A DNA stretch of 5,557 nucleotides from a bacterium (GTDB lineage: Bacteria; UBA10199; 2-02-FULL-44-16; JAAZCA01). The position numbers and the translations under genes were made by a program. Below are positions 1-5,557 of the stretch, one piece after another. Every line of letters begins with the position of its first letter. The stretch's first letter is position 1. The notes below the pieces were generated by a model. It searched no databases. It saw nothing but the letters and a program-made list of their open reading frames with translations, and had not been told where the DNA came from. The stretch is taken from the NCBI GenBank assembly GCA_041648665.1, contig JBAZOP010000135.1:1-5557 (forward strand), written 5' to 3'.

Positions 1-1
1 A

Positions 2-796
2 AAGGTGACGCAGTCCGGCACGACCGGATTCCAGGCCGTCGAGCCGTATCCGTTGGAGGCGGGACTCACGCTCGAGATCACTCCTCAGATCAGCGAGGGC
101 GACGCCGTTCGTCTGGAGATCCATCATAAGCTCTCGAACTTCACTGGAGATCCGGGTCCCACCGGCGCCGCGCCTGAGACCAAACGCGAGGTCACGACAA
201 CGGTCGTGGCCATGGACGGGCAGACCGTGGTCCTGGGCGGTCTGATGGAGGACCAGACCACGCATAACAAGAGCAAGGTCCCAATTCTCGGCGACATACC
301 GCTGCTCGGCTGGCTCTTCCGCAGCCAGACCACGCGCTCGCTGAAGAACAACTTGCTACTCTTTATCACCCCTTATGTCCTGAGGGATCCCACCGATTTC
401 GGCGAGATCAGCAGTTACAAGATCGGTCAGCGCAACCGCTTCATAGAGCAGAACTACGGCAAGAAACAGCAAAGGGCCATCTTCGATACGATATCACAGC
501 ATCGCGCGGATCTTCTGTCGGCCACGCCTTCCTATCAGCCGAGCCCAGGCGTGGGCGAGAAGACCGAGTCGTCTTCGGCGGTCCCGCCTGTTTCGTCGGC
601 GAGCCAGCCGATCATGCCCCCCAGCAGGCCGGCCTACAGTTCAACCCAAACGGCGTCTTCTGCAAGCCGGCCTGCTTCATCCGCGAGCGCCGGCCCGGTG
701 ATCACCGTGCCGTCGGTCGATTCGTCGGGGAACTCCGCGGGCGGCTCCAAGGGGTCGGGATCGAAGGGCGCCGTGGACGTGGATCTCGCATACTGA
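2..796 (+). CDS. gspD: Type II secretion system secretin GspD (C-terminal part, 5'-truncated)
   Basis: Outer-membrane secretin that forms the T2SS exit channel. The frame is open from the first complete codon (AAG, nt 2-4), so the gene begins upstream; the GTG at nt 5 is an internal Val, not a start. Residues below are numbered from that GTG. Visible secretin-core signatures are a beta-rich stretch with LTLEITPQISEGD (21-33), the DGQTVVLGGL segment (71-80), the hallmark VPxLGDIPxxGxLF (92-105) and the closing strand LLLFITPYVLRD (117-128). A helical S-domain-like stretch follows (about 133-170). The last 85 or so residues are a low-complexity Ser/Pro/Ala/Gly tail that secretins do not usually have. 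The downstream neighbour gspE starts after 24 nt. The VPxLGDIPxxGxLF motif also occurs in PilQ and other secretins, but the gspEFGHI context settles GspD. The N0-N3 domains and signal peptide lie outside the window. Confidence 0.95.
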   Translation, partial: KVTQSGTTGFQAVEPYPLEAGLTLEITPQISEGDAVRLEIHHKLSNFTGDPGPTGAAPETKREVTTTVVAMDGQTVVLGGLMEDQTTHNKSKVPILGDIPLLGWLFRSQTTRSLKNNLLLFITPYVLRDPTDFGEISSYKIGQRNRFIEQNYGKKQQRAIFDTISQHRADLLSATPSYQPSPGVGEKTESSSAVPPVSSASQPIMPPSRPAYSSTQTASSASRPASSASAGPVITVPSVDSSGNSAGGSKGSGSKGAVDVDLAY

Positions 797-820
797 ATCT
801 GATCTCATGGCAGGAGCCCG

Positions 821-2518
821 ATGGAAGAGCGAAGCCTAGGTTCGATACTCCTTGAAACCACAGCCCTCACCGAGGAGCAGCTGGAACAGGCCCTTGCCGT
901 GCAGAGGGAGAGGGGCATCAAGCTCGGCGAGGCGCTGGTCCAACTCAAGTTCCTGCGCACAGAGGACGTGCTCAAGGCCCTTTCGATTCAGTTGGGGTTC
1001 CCTTACGAGAACAAGATAGAAGTGGATGCCATACCGCAGGACCTCATCGCCAACCTCCCCATCAACTACGCGAAGCAGAACGAGGTGCTGCCGCTGAGAA
1101 AGGAGCAGGGCGCGCTCGTGGTGGCGATCGCCGATCCGACCAACTTCTACGCGCTAGACGATCTGCGGATGCTCTTCGGGCTTGAGATAAAGCCGGTGAT
1201 CGCCTCGTCGTACGAGATAGTGAACGCGATCAACGCCGTCTTCAACCGGGCGACCGGCGGCGGCGAGGAGGCGATGGGCGAGCTGGAGGAGGGCGGGGAG
1301 ATCGCGGACGAGTTCAATGAGCCGGTCGATCTCCTGGACGCGGATGACGAGGCCCCCATCATCAGGCTCGTCAACACGCTTCTCTTCAGGGCCGTGAAGC
1401 AGAAGGCGAGCGATATCCACGTGGAGCCGTTCGAACGCGAACTGAAGATACGCTTCCGGATCAACGGAATACTCTACGACGTGATGACGCCCCCCAAGCG
1501 CGCGCAGAACGCCATAATATCCCGCGTGAAGGTCATGAGCCAACTCAACATCGCGGAGAAGCGCGTGCCTCAGGACGGCAGGATCAGGATCAAGATCGCC
1601 GGCAAGGACATCGACATCCGCGTCTCCACGATACCGACTGCGCACGGCGAGAGCGTGGTGATGAGGCTTCTGGACGCCTCCTCGGTTCTTCTGGACCTTG
1701 AGTCGCTGGGTTTTTCCAGGGGCAACCTGGAGATCTTCAAGGGGCTGCTGACCCACCATAACGGCATCGTCCTCGTCACCGGCCCCACCGGGTCGGGCAA
1801 GACCACTACGCTCTATTCGGCGCTGTCGAAGCTCAACACGAACGAGGTCAAGATCATCACCGTCGAGGACCCGGTCGAATATCAGCTCCACGGCGTGAAC
1901 CAGATGCAGGTGAACCCCAAGATCGATCTCACGTTCGCCTCGGGCCTCCGCGCGTTTCTCAGGCAGGACCCGGACATAATCCTGGTGGGAGAGGTGCGCG
2001 ACAAGGAGACGGCTGAGGTGGCGATACAAGCCTCTCTCACGGGCCATCTCGTGCTCTCCACGCTGCACACCAACGACGCCCCCAGTTCCATCACGAGGCT
2101 CGTGGACATGGGCGTGGAACCGTTCCTCGTGGCGTCGTCGGTGCTCGGCATCGTAGCGCAGCGCCTCCTCCGGACCGTCTGCCGCGACTGCGCCCGCAAG
2201 TACACGCCGGAAGAGGCGGAGCTGGCGCAGATAGGGCTTGCGCCCGCCGACCTCAAGGGGAGGCAGATATACAGGCCGGTCGGGTGCCCCATATGCCTCG
2301 AGACGGGCTATGCGGGGCGCGCGGGCATTCACGAGATACTTATGATCACCGATGCGATCAGGGCTGAGCTCATGAAGGGCTCGGACGCCGCGACCATAAA
2401 GAAGGTGGCGTTCGCACAGGGCATGATCACGCTGCGCCAGGACGCAGCCCAGAAAGTCATGCAGGGGATGACGACGATCGAAGAGGTTTTGCGAGTCACG
2501 CAGGAAGACAGCGGATAG
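821..2518 (+). CDS. gspE: Type II secretion system assembly ATPase GspE
   Basis: Hexameric cytoplasmic ATPase that powers pseudopilus assembly through GspF and GspL. The protein has 565 residues, a little longer than the roughly 500 of enterobacterial GspE. The N-terminal region (about 1-145) is of T2SSE_N/MshEN type, with two tandem LG...L...Q motifs at 5-28 and 34-57. An acidic linker (about 149-176) leads to the ATPase core. Core motifs are SDIHVEP (197-203), Walker A GPTGSGKT (321-328), Asp box ITVEDPVEY (346-354), Walker B DPDIILVGEVRD (383-394) with E391, and His box TGHLVLSTLHTNDA (407-420). A zinc-binding tetracysteine follows (C454-x2-C457, C489-x2-C492), typical of GspE and PilB but absent from the retraction ATPase PilT. 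ATG 821 has AGGAG (812-816) 4 nt upstream. All catalytic motifs are intact. PilB is the main alternative; the flanking gsp genes favour GspE. Confidence 0.97.
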   Translation: MEERSLGSILLETTALTEEQLEQALAVQRERGIKLGEALVQLKFLRTEDVLKALSIQLGFPYENKIEVDAIPQDLIANLPINYAKQNEVLPLRKEQGALVVAIADPTNFYALDDLRMLFGLEIKPVIASSYEIVNAINAVFNRATGGGEEAMGELEEGGEIADEFNEPVDLLDADDEAPIIRLVNTLLFRAVKQKASDIHVEPFERELKIRFRINGILYDVMTPPKRAQNAIISRVKVMSQLNIAEKRVPQDGRIRIKIAGKDIDIRVSTIPTAHGESVVMRLLDASSVLLDLESLGFSRGNLEIFKGLLTHHNGIVLVTGPTGSGKTTTLYSALSKLNTNEVKIITVEDPVEYQLHGVNQMQVNPKIDLTFASGLRAFLRQDPDIILVGEVRDKETAEVAIQASLTGHLVLSTLHTNDAPSSITRLVDMGVEPFLVASSVLGIVAQRLLRTVCRDCARKYTPEEAELAQIGLAPADLKGRQIYRPVGCPICLETGYAGRAGIHEILMITDAIRAELMKGSDAATIKKVAFAQGMITLRQDAAQKVMQGMTTIEEVLRVTQEDSG

Positions 2519-2524
2519 GACGCG

Positions 2525-3751
2525 ATGCCGGTATTCGAATACATAGGCATAGATGCCAAGGGGAAACGCGTCTCCGGCACGGTCGACGGCGAGCACGAGC
2601 GCGCCGCGCGGCAGAAGCTCAGGCGCATGGGCGTATTTCCCACCACGCTCGACGTCGAGGGCGAGTCCAAGCAGGGGGTCGGCCTCGGCATGCAGGTGAA
2701 CGTGGGCAAGTACCTGCAGAGGGTCAAGCTCGCGGAAGTCGCGCTGATGACCCGCCAGCTCTCCACGCTGCTCGCCTCGAACATACAGCTGGTCGAGGCG
2801 CTCAACGCCCTCCTGGACCAGATAGAGAATCCGAAGCTGAAGAACATCCTCACCAAGGTCCGCGACCGCGTCACGGAGGGCAGCAAGCTCTCCGACGCGA
2901 TGAAGGCGCACCCCAAGGTCTTCGGCGACATGTACACCAACATGATAAACGCGGGCGAGAGCAGCGGCGCGTTGGACATCGTCTGCGTGAGACTCGCGGA
3001 CTTCATGGAGGGGCAGAGCAAGCTGCGCGGCAAGGTGGTCGGCGCGATGATCTATCCCGCGATAATGTCGGTCGTCGGCCTCGGACTCATGACGATGTTG
3101 CTCACCTTCGTGGTCCCCAAGGTCACCAAGATATTCGATGACGTGGGCGCTACGCTGCCGCTCCCCACGAAGATCCTCATGGGCGTGAGCAACGGGCTCA
3201 CGAATTACTGGTACGTCTTCGTCATAGCGATCCCGGTCCTGATATACCTGGCCATGCGCTACGTGAAGACGCCGAAGGGAAAGGAATGGTGGGATCGCAA
3301 GATGCTCACGCTCCCGCTCTTCGGCCGGATAAACAGGCTCGTGATCGTGGCGCGTTTTTCGAGGACCCTCGCGACGCTGCTGGCCAGCGGCGTGCCGCTC
3401 CTGAACGCGCTGGATATCGTGAAAAATATCATCACGAACACGAAGCTTCGCGCGGTCATCGAGCAGACCCGCGACAACGTGCGCGAGGGCGCGTCCATAG
3501 CCGATCCGCTGAGGAAGAGCGGGGAGTTTCCGCCGCTGGTGACCCACATGATAGCGATCGGCGAGAAGACCGGCGATCTCGAGCGCATGCTGGAGAGGGT
3601 CGCGGACGCCTACGACGCGGACGTGGACACGACTCTCTCGACGCTCACCACGCTGCTCGAGCCGATCATGATACTCGTCATGGCGGGCGTGGTTTCTTTT
3701 ATCGTGCTGTCGATATTGTTGCCGATCATGCAGCTCAACCAGCTCGGTTAA
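2525..3751 (+). CDS. gspF: Type II secretion system inner-membrane platform protein GspF
   Basis: Polytopic inner-membrane protein that couples GspE to pseudopilin assembly. The 408 residues match the family's usual length of about 400. Two homologous T2SSF cytoplasmic domains are visible, repeating at a constant offset of 203 residues: RQLSTLLASNIQLVEALNAL (77-96) against RTLATLLASGVPLLNALDIV (280-299), and VRDRVTEG (112-119) against TRDNVREG (315-322). Three hydrophobic segments are expected to span the membrane, at about 171-197, 228-247 and 378-401. The start MPVFEYIGIDAKGK is the standard GspF opening. ATG 2525 lies 6 nt after the gspE stop; its SD AGGA (2517-2520) overlaps that TAG, so translation is probably coupled to gspE. 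PilC is the paralogous alternative, made unlikely by the gene order. The gene is intact. Confidence 0.97.
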   Translation: MPVFEYIGIDAKGKRVSGTVDGEHERAARQKLRRMGVFPTTLDVEGESKQGVGLGMQVNVGKYLQRVKLAEVALMTRQLSTLLASNIQLVEALNALLDQIENPKLKNILTKVRDRVTEGSKLSDAMKAHPKVFGDMYTNMINAGESSGALDIVCVRLADFMEGQSKLRGKVVGAMIYPAIMSVVGLGLMTMLLTFVVPKVTKIFDDVGATLPLPTKILMGVSNGLTNYWYVFVIAIPVLIYLAMRYVKTPKGKEWWDRKMLTLPLFGRINRLVIVARFSRTLATLLASGVPLLNALDIVKNIITNTKLRAVIEQTRDNVREGASIADPLRKSGEFPPLVTHMIAIGEKTGDLERMLERVADAYDADVDTTLSTLTTLLEPIMILVMAGVVSFIVLSILLPIMQLNQLG

Positions 3752-3785
3752 GTTTTTTCGCGGTTTGCGCCGGACGAATTTGCAG

Positions 3786-3817
3786 TTTACATATTGAGCG
3801 AAGATCGGCATTATACT
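3786..3817 (+). promoter_or_regulatory. Possible sigma70-type promoter upstream of gspG
   Basis: In the 125-nt gap between gspF and gspG, TTTACA (3786-3791, five of six matches to TTGACA) lies 17 nt before CATTAT (3809-3814, four of six matches to TATAAT). An overlapping, better -10 hexamer TATACT (3812-3817, five of six) has a less favourable 20-nt spacer. The stretch is clearly more AT-rich than the genes around it. This is a prediction by eye; such hexamers arise by chance in AT-rich gaps and the sigma factors of this host are unknown. Confidence 0.35.
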
Positions 3818-3862
3818 TAGTCAATTCCTGAAAGCGATTTTCGACATGGATCTTGGGTTTTG

Positions 3863-3870
3863 AAAGGAGG
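3863..3870 (+). promoter_or_regulatory. Very strong Shine-Dalgarno of gspG that decides its start
   Basis: AAAGGAGG contains seven consecutive matches (AAGGAGG, 3864-3870) to the canonical anti-SD of 16S rRNA. It lies 3 nt before ATG 3874 and 6 nt before ATG 3877, so the second ATG has the better spacing. It also rules out the in-frame TTG at 3853, which lies upstream of it. The gspE, gspF, gspH and gspI sites are only 4-5 nt core matches, so gspG probably has the highest initiation rate of the genes seen here. Confidence 0.8.
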
Positions 3871-3876
3871 GGGATG

Positions 3877-4326
3877 ATGAAGAGGTTTTTGTCCGGCACG
3901 AGAGGTATGACCCTTATCGAGATCATGGTCGTGATCACGATCCTCGGGCTGATAGCGACGGTCGTCACGGTGAACGTCCTCGACAGGCTCGATGAGGCCA
4001 AGGTCGAGACCTCGAAGACGCAGATGAAGGGATTCGAGGAGGCTCTCGATCAGTTCCGCCGCGACAGCGGATTCTATCCTTCCACTGAACAGGGGCTCCA
4101 GGCGTTGATCGAGAAGCCGAGCATAGGCCGTATCCCCAAACGCTATCCGCCGAAGGGATATCTGAAGGGCGACAAGATTCCGCAGGACCCGTTCGGCTGC
4201 GATTATTCGTATTACAGCCCGGGACTCCAGGGCCACGACTATGAGATCTACTCCCTCGGCCGCGATTGCCAGGAAGGCGGAGAGGGCGTGGATGCGGACA
4301 TAAGCTCTTTCGAAACGGCGGAGTGA
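3877..4326 (+). CDS. gspG: Type II secretion system major pseudopilin GspG
   Basis: Main subunit of the periplasmic pseudopilus. It is made as a prepilin, cleaved and N-methylated by the prepilin peptidase GspO/PilD. From ATG 3877 it is 149 residues (150 from ATG 3874). The 10-residue leader MKRFLSGTRG ends in Gly; the mature protein starts MTLIEIMVVITILG, with the essential Glu at mature position 5 (E15) and Met instead of the usual Phe at position 1. A hydrophobic helix spans about 11-33. The C-terminal region carries GspG hallmarks: GFYPSTEQGLQAL (65-77), DPFG (104-107), Y..SPG (113-116), YEIYSLGRD (122-130) and GGEGVDADI (134-142). D130, D139 and D141 are plausible ligands of the conserved calcium site. 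C108 and C131 are two unusual cysteines near that site. The gene sits alone between two long gaps, with its own possible promoter and a downstream hairpin. Confidence 0.96.
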   Translation: MKRFLSGTRGMTLIEIMVVITILGLIATVVTVNVLDRLDEAKVETSKTQMKGFEEALDQFRRDSGFYPSTEQGLQALIEKPSIGRIPKRYPPKGYLKGDKIPQDPFGCDYSYYSPGLQGHDYEIYSLGRDCQEGGEGVDADISSFETAE

Positions 4327-4333
4327 GTCCGCA

Positions 4334-4378
4334 GGGCCCGGCTGCATGACGGCGCCTGTGTATGGCGCGATGCGGCCC
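4334..4378 (+). other. Imperfect inverted repeat (possible RNA hairpin) 3' of gspG
   Basis: Three short complementary segments nest within 45 nt just after the gspG stop. GGGCC (4334-4338) pairs with GGCCC (4374-4378), GCAT (4344-4347) with ATGC (4370-4373), and GCGCC (4352-4356) with GGCGC (4364-4368) around a 7-nt loop. The left arm has extra unpaired bases (4339-4343 and 4348-4351). There is no T-run after it, so it is not a terminator by itself. It could stabilise the 3' end of gspG mRNA, or be chance pairing in GC-rich DNA. Confidence 0.35.
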
Positions 4379-4396
4379 TTATGAGGCGAAGCCGAT

Positions 4397-4437
4397 CGGC
4401 CGCCCCGGTCTGAGTAATAGGCCAGGGCGGCCGTTTT
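4397..4437 (+). terminator. Terminator-like GC-rich hairpin between gspG and gspH
   Basis: CGGCCGCCCCGG (4397-4408) pairs with CCAGGGCGGCCG (4422-4433). This gives nine consecutive GC pairs, one C-A mismatch (4406/4424) and two more GC pairs. C4410-G4420 and a T-G pair can extend the stem, leaving a loop of about 9 nt. TTTT (4434-4437) and then GATTT follow directly. This is the shape of a Rho-independent terminator, though the T-run is short, so partial termination is likely. Only 22 nt separate it from the gspH start, leaving no room for a promoter after it. Transcription of gspH and gspI must therefore read through it. The alternative role is a processing or mRNA-stability hairpin. Confidence 0.65.
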
Positions 4438-4459
4438 GATTTGGGGGGAGCGAGTGAGG

Positions 4460-5152
4460 ATGCCGTGCGTGCACAGGCGTCATGCGGGTTCGGCCTGCAG
4501 GTTGAAGCGGAGCCTCGGCTTTACTCTGCTGGAGATCGTGGTCTCGATGGCGGTCATAGGTCTCGTGCTGGGCGTGGTGATCAGCCGCATGGACACGATG
4601 CTGGACCTGGAGATGAAATCATCCTCCAAGAAACTCGCTACTGCTATCAGGTACCTCTATAACAAGGCCGCCACCGAAGGTCTCTACATAAAACTGGTGC
4701 TGGACATCGAGGAAAACTCCTACTGGGTCGAGGCGACATACGATCCCTTCGTGATTTCGATGGGCGAGGGCTCTTCGGTCGCGCCGAAGAAGGATGGATC
4801 GAAGAAATCCGAAGGTGAGGACGCTGCGGAAGGGGATGAGACGGAAGAGGATGAAGAGGGGGAAACTCGCATCAAACCGCGAGAGCCGGTCTTCACCCAG
4901 ATGGAGACATTCCTGCTAAAGGCGACCAAGCTTCCCAATTCGGTCTTCTTCAAGGACGTCTACGTGGAGCACAAACCCGCCGGGACATCCGCCGGAGAGG
5001 AGGCGATCTATTTCTTCCCCAACGGCTACGTCGAGCATGCGATCATAAATTTGAGGGATGAGGACGACGAGACGAACTACTCGCTGGAGACAAACCCGAT
5101 CAACGGTAGGGTCAGCATAGAACCCGAGTATCGCAGGATGGAGACAAAGTGA
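4460..5152 (+). CDS. gspH: Type II secretion system minor pseudopilin GspH
   Basis: Minor pseudopilin, part of the pseudopilus but far less abundant than GspG. From ATG 4460 it has 230 residues. GGAG (4447-4450) lies 9 nt upstream. The leader is long, 20 residues ending in RSLG, and is cleaved before FTLLEIVVSMAVIGLVLGVV, with Glu at mature position 5 (E25). The body shows a GspH-like beta domain: AIRYLYNKAATEGLYIKLVLD (62-82), YWVEATYDPF (88-97), then a highly charged insert (about 102-142), then LPNSVFFKDVYVEH (158-171), FFPNGYVEHAIINLRDE (185-201) and NPINGRVSIEPEY (212-224). An in-frame TTG at 4502 would give a 6-residue leader but has no visible SD; GTG 4454 is too close to the SD. GspH assignment rests on the fold pattern and its place between gspG and gspI; sequence conservation in this family is low. 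Confidence 0.88.
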   Translation: MPCVHRRHAGSACRLKRSLGFTLLEIVVSMAVIGLVLGVVISRMDTMLDLEMKSSSKKLATAIRYLYNKAATEGLYIKLVLDIEENSYWVEATYDPFVISMGEGSSVAPKKDGSKKSEGEDAAEGDETEEDEEGETRIKPREPVFTQMETFLLKATKLPNSVFFKDVYVEHKPAGTSAGEEAIYFFPNGYVEHAIINLRDEDDETNYSLETNPINGRVSIEPEYRRMETK

Positions 5153-5557
5153 TCGGACGGGGAAAAACCGGGTTGCTCCGCAGCGGCTTCAGCCTCATCG
5201 AGGTGATGGTCGCGGTGGCCATTCTCGCCATAGCGCTCACCACCCTGCTCACGTTCGTCGGCAACACGATGATCAAGAGCGGCAGGGCCGAGAGCCTTAT
5301 CGTGGCCACCATGCTGGCCAGGCAGAGGATGGCCGAGATCGAGATAGACCTCATGGAGGCCGCGAAGAAGAAGGAGGTCCCGGACGAGAGGGCAGAGAGC
5401 GGCACGTTCGAGGAACCTTTCAACGATTACAGCTGGACCATGGAGATAAGAAAGGTTGAGCTCCCGGCGCCGGTCATGGGCGAGGAGGGGAGCATCCAGG
5501 CCATGGTCGCGGGCCAGCTCACCAAGGAGATCGCGAAAACGGTGAGGGAGCTCAAAC
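5149..5557 (+). CDS. gspI: Type II secretion system minor pseudopilin GspI (3'-truncated by window end)
   Basis: Minor pseudopilin that in studied systems forms the pseudopilus tip with GspJ and GspK. The start is GTG 5149, overlapping the gspH stop TGA (5150-5152) as GTGA; GGAG (5140-5143) lies 5 nt upstream, so translation is probably coupled. 136 codons lie in the window and the frame is still open at the end. The 13-residue leader ends in RSG and is cleaved before FSLIEVMVAVAILAIALTTL, with Glu at mature position 5 (E18). The helix continues through RAESLIVATMLARQRMAEIE (46-65), a typical GspI segment. GTFEEPFNDYSWTMEI (85-100) matches the family's conserved Gly/Trp strand. The segment 101-136 is more charged and probably precedes the last strand. 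gspJ and gspK would be expected next, outside the window. Confidence 0.9.
   Translation, partial: MIGRGKTGLLRSGFSLIEVMVAVAILAIALTTLLTFVGNTMIKSGRAESLIVATMLARQRMAEIEIDLMEAAKKKEVPDERAESGTFEEPFNDYSWTMEIRKVELPAPVMGEEGSIQAMVAGQLTKEIAKTVRELK

Noticed and set aside
3737..3758. AACC-AGCTC-GGTT followed by AAG and six T at the end of gspF, as a terminator
   Set aside because: The stem is only 4 bp with two AT pairs, and 3 nt separate it from the T-run. It is too weak to call, though the T-run marks the start of the AT-rich gap.
1154..3811. An 885-codon open frame on the minus strand opposite gspE and gspF
   Set aside because: Its codons align exactly with those of gspE and gspF, so it stays open only because sense TTA, CTA and TCA are avoided. 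The product is His/Arg/Asp-rich with no recognisable motif and no convincing start signal.
3286..3831. A 181-codon + strand frame overlapping the 3' half of gspF
   Set aside because: It is a shifted frame inside gspF with an Arg/Ala/Asp-rich, motif-free product. gspF in the main frame is intact and conserved to its normal end.
3853..3876. TTG 3853 as the gspG start
   Set aside because: It lies upstream of the strong SD at 3863-3870, which points to ATG 3874/3877, and would lengthen the leader with no SD of its own.
4346..4384. A 12-codon ORF (ATG 4346 to TGA 4384) in the gspG-gspH gap as a leader peptide for attenuation
   Set aside because: It has no good SD, no run of regulatory codons, and lies inside the first hairpin; a frame this short is expected by chance.
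5112..5423. Minus-strand open frame opposite gspI
   Set aside because: The + strand frame from GTG 5149 has a full prepilin signal and GspI motifs; the minus-strand product is Ser/Leu-rich with no family features.

Overview
The window is one continuous block of a type II secretion system (T2SS, general secretion pathway) operon, all on the + strand: gspD (3' end only), gspE, gspF, gspG, gspH and gspI (5' part only). Every gene is identified from family motifs read directly in the translation. I see no mobile element, CRISPR array, tRNA, rRNA or minus-strand gene.

The host is a Gram-negative bacterium, since the secretin needs an outer membrane. It has GC-rich DNA and an unusual mix of codons: ATA (Ile) and AGG (Arg) are used freely, while TTA, CTA and TCA are nearly absent. 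The D-E-F-G-H-I order, the single tetracysteine GspE and the long charged GspH resemble T2SS loci of delta-proteobacterial-type lineages (Myxococcota, Desulfobacterota and relatives). That placement is inference from memory of family features, not a database result.

Layout. 2-796: C-terminal part of the GspD secretin, ending in a long Ser/Pro/Ala/Gly-rich tail. 821-2518: GspE, the cytoplasmic assembly ATPase. 2525-3751: GspF, the inner-membrane platform protein; the D-E and E-F gaps are only 24 and 6 nt. 3752-3876: a more AT-rich gap with a possible sigma70-type promoter and a very strong Shine-Dalgarno. 3877-4326: GspG, the major pseudopilin. 4327-4459: a GC-rich gap holding two predicted hairpins, the second looking like an intrinsic terminator. 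4460-5152: GspH, a minor pseudopilin with an acidic insert. 5149-5557: GspI, a minor pseudopilin, overlapping gspH by 4 nt and running off the window.

How they work together: GspE hydrolyses ATP at the inner membrane and drives GspF to assemble GspG, capped by GspH, GspI and further minor pseudopilins, into a periplasmic pseudopilus. This pushes folded exoproteins through the GspD channel. The most notable point is that gspG sits in its own small expression cassette (possible promoter, near-perfect SD, downstream terminator-like hairpin) inside an otherwise tightly packed operon. This fits the need for much more GspG than minor pseudopilins. Nothing in the window looks like an undescribed system; the findings are regulatory and protein-level oddities in a known machine.
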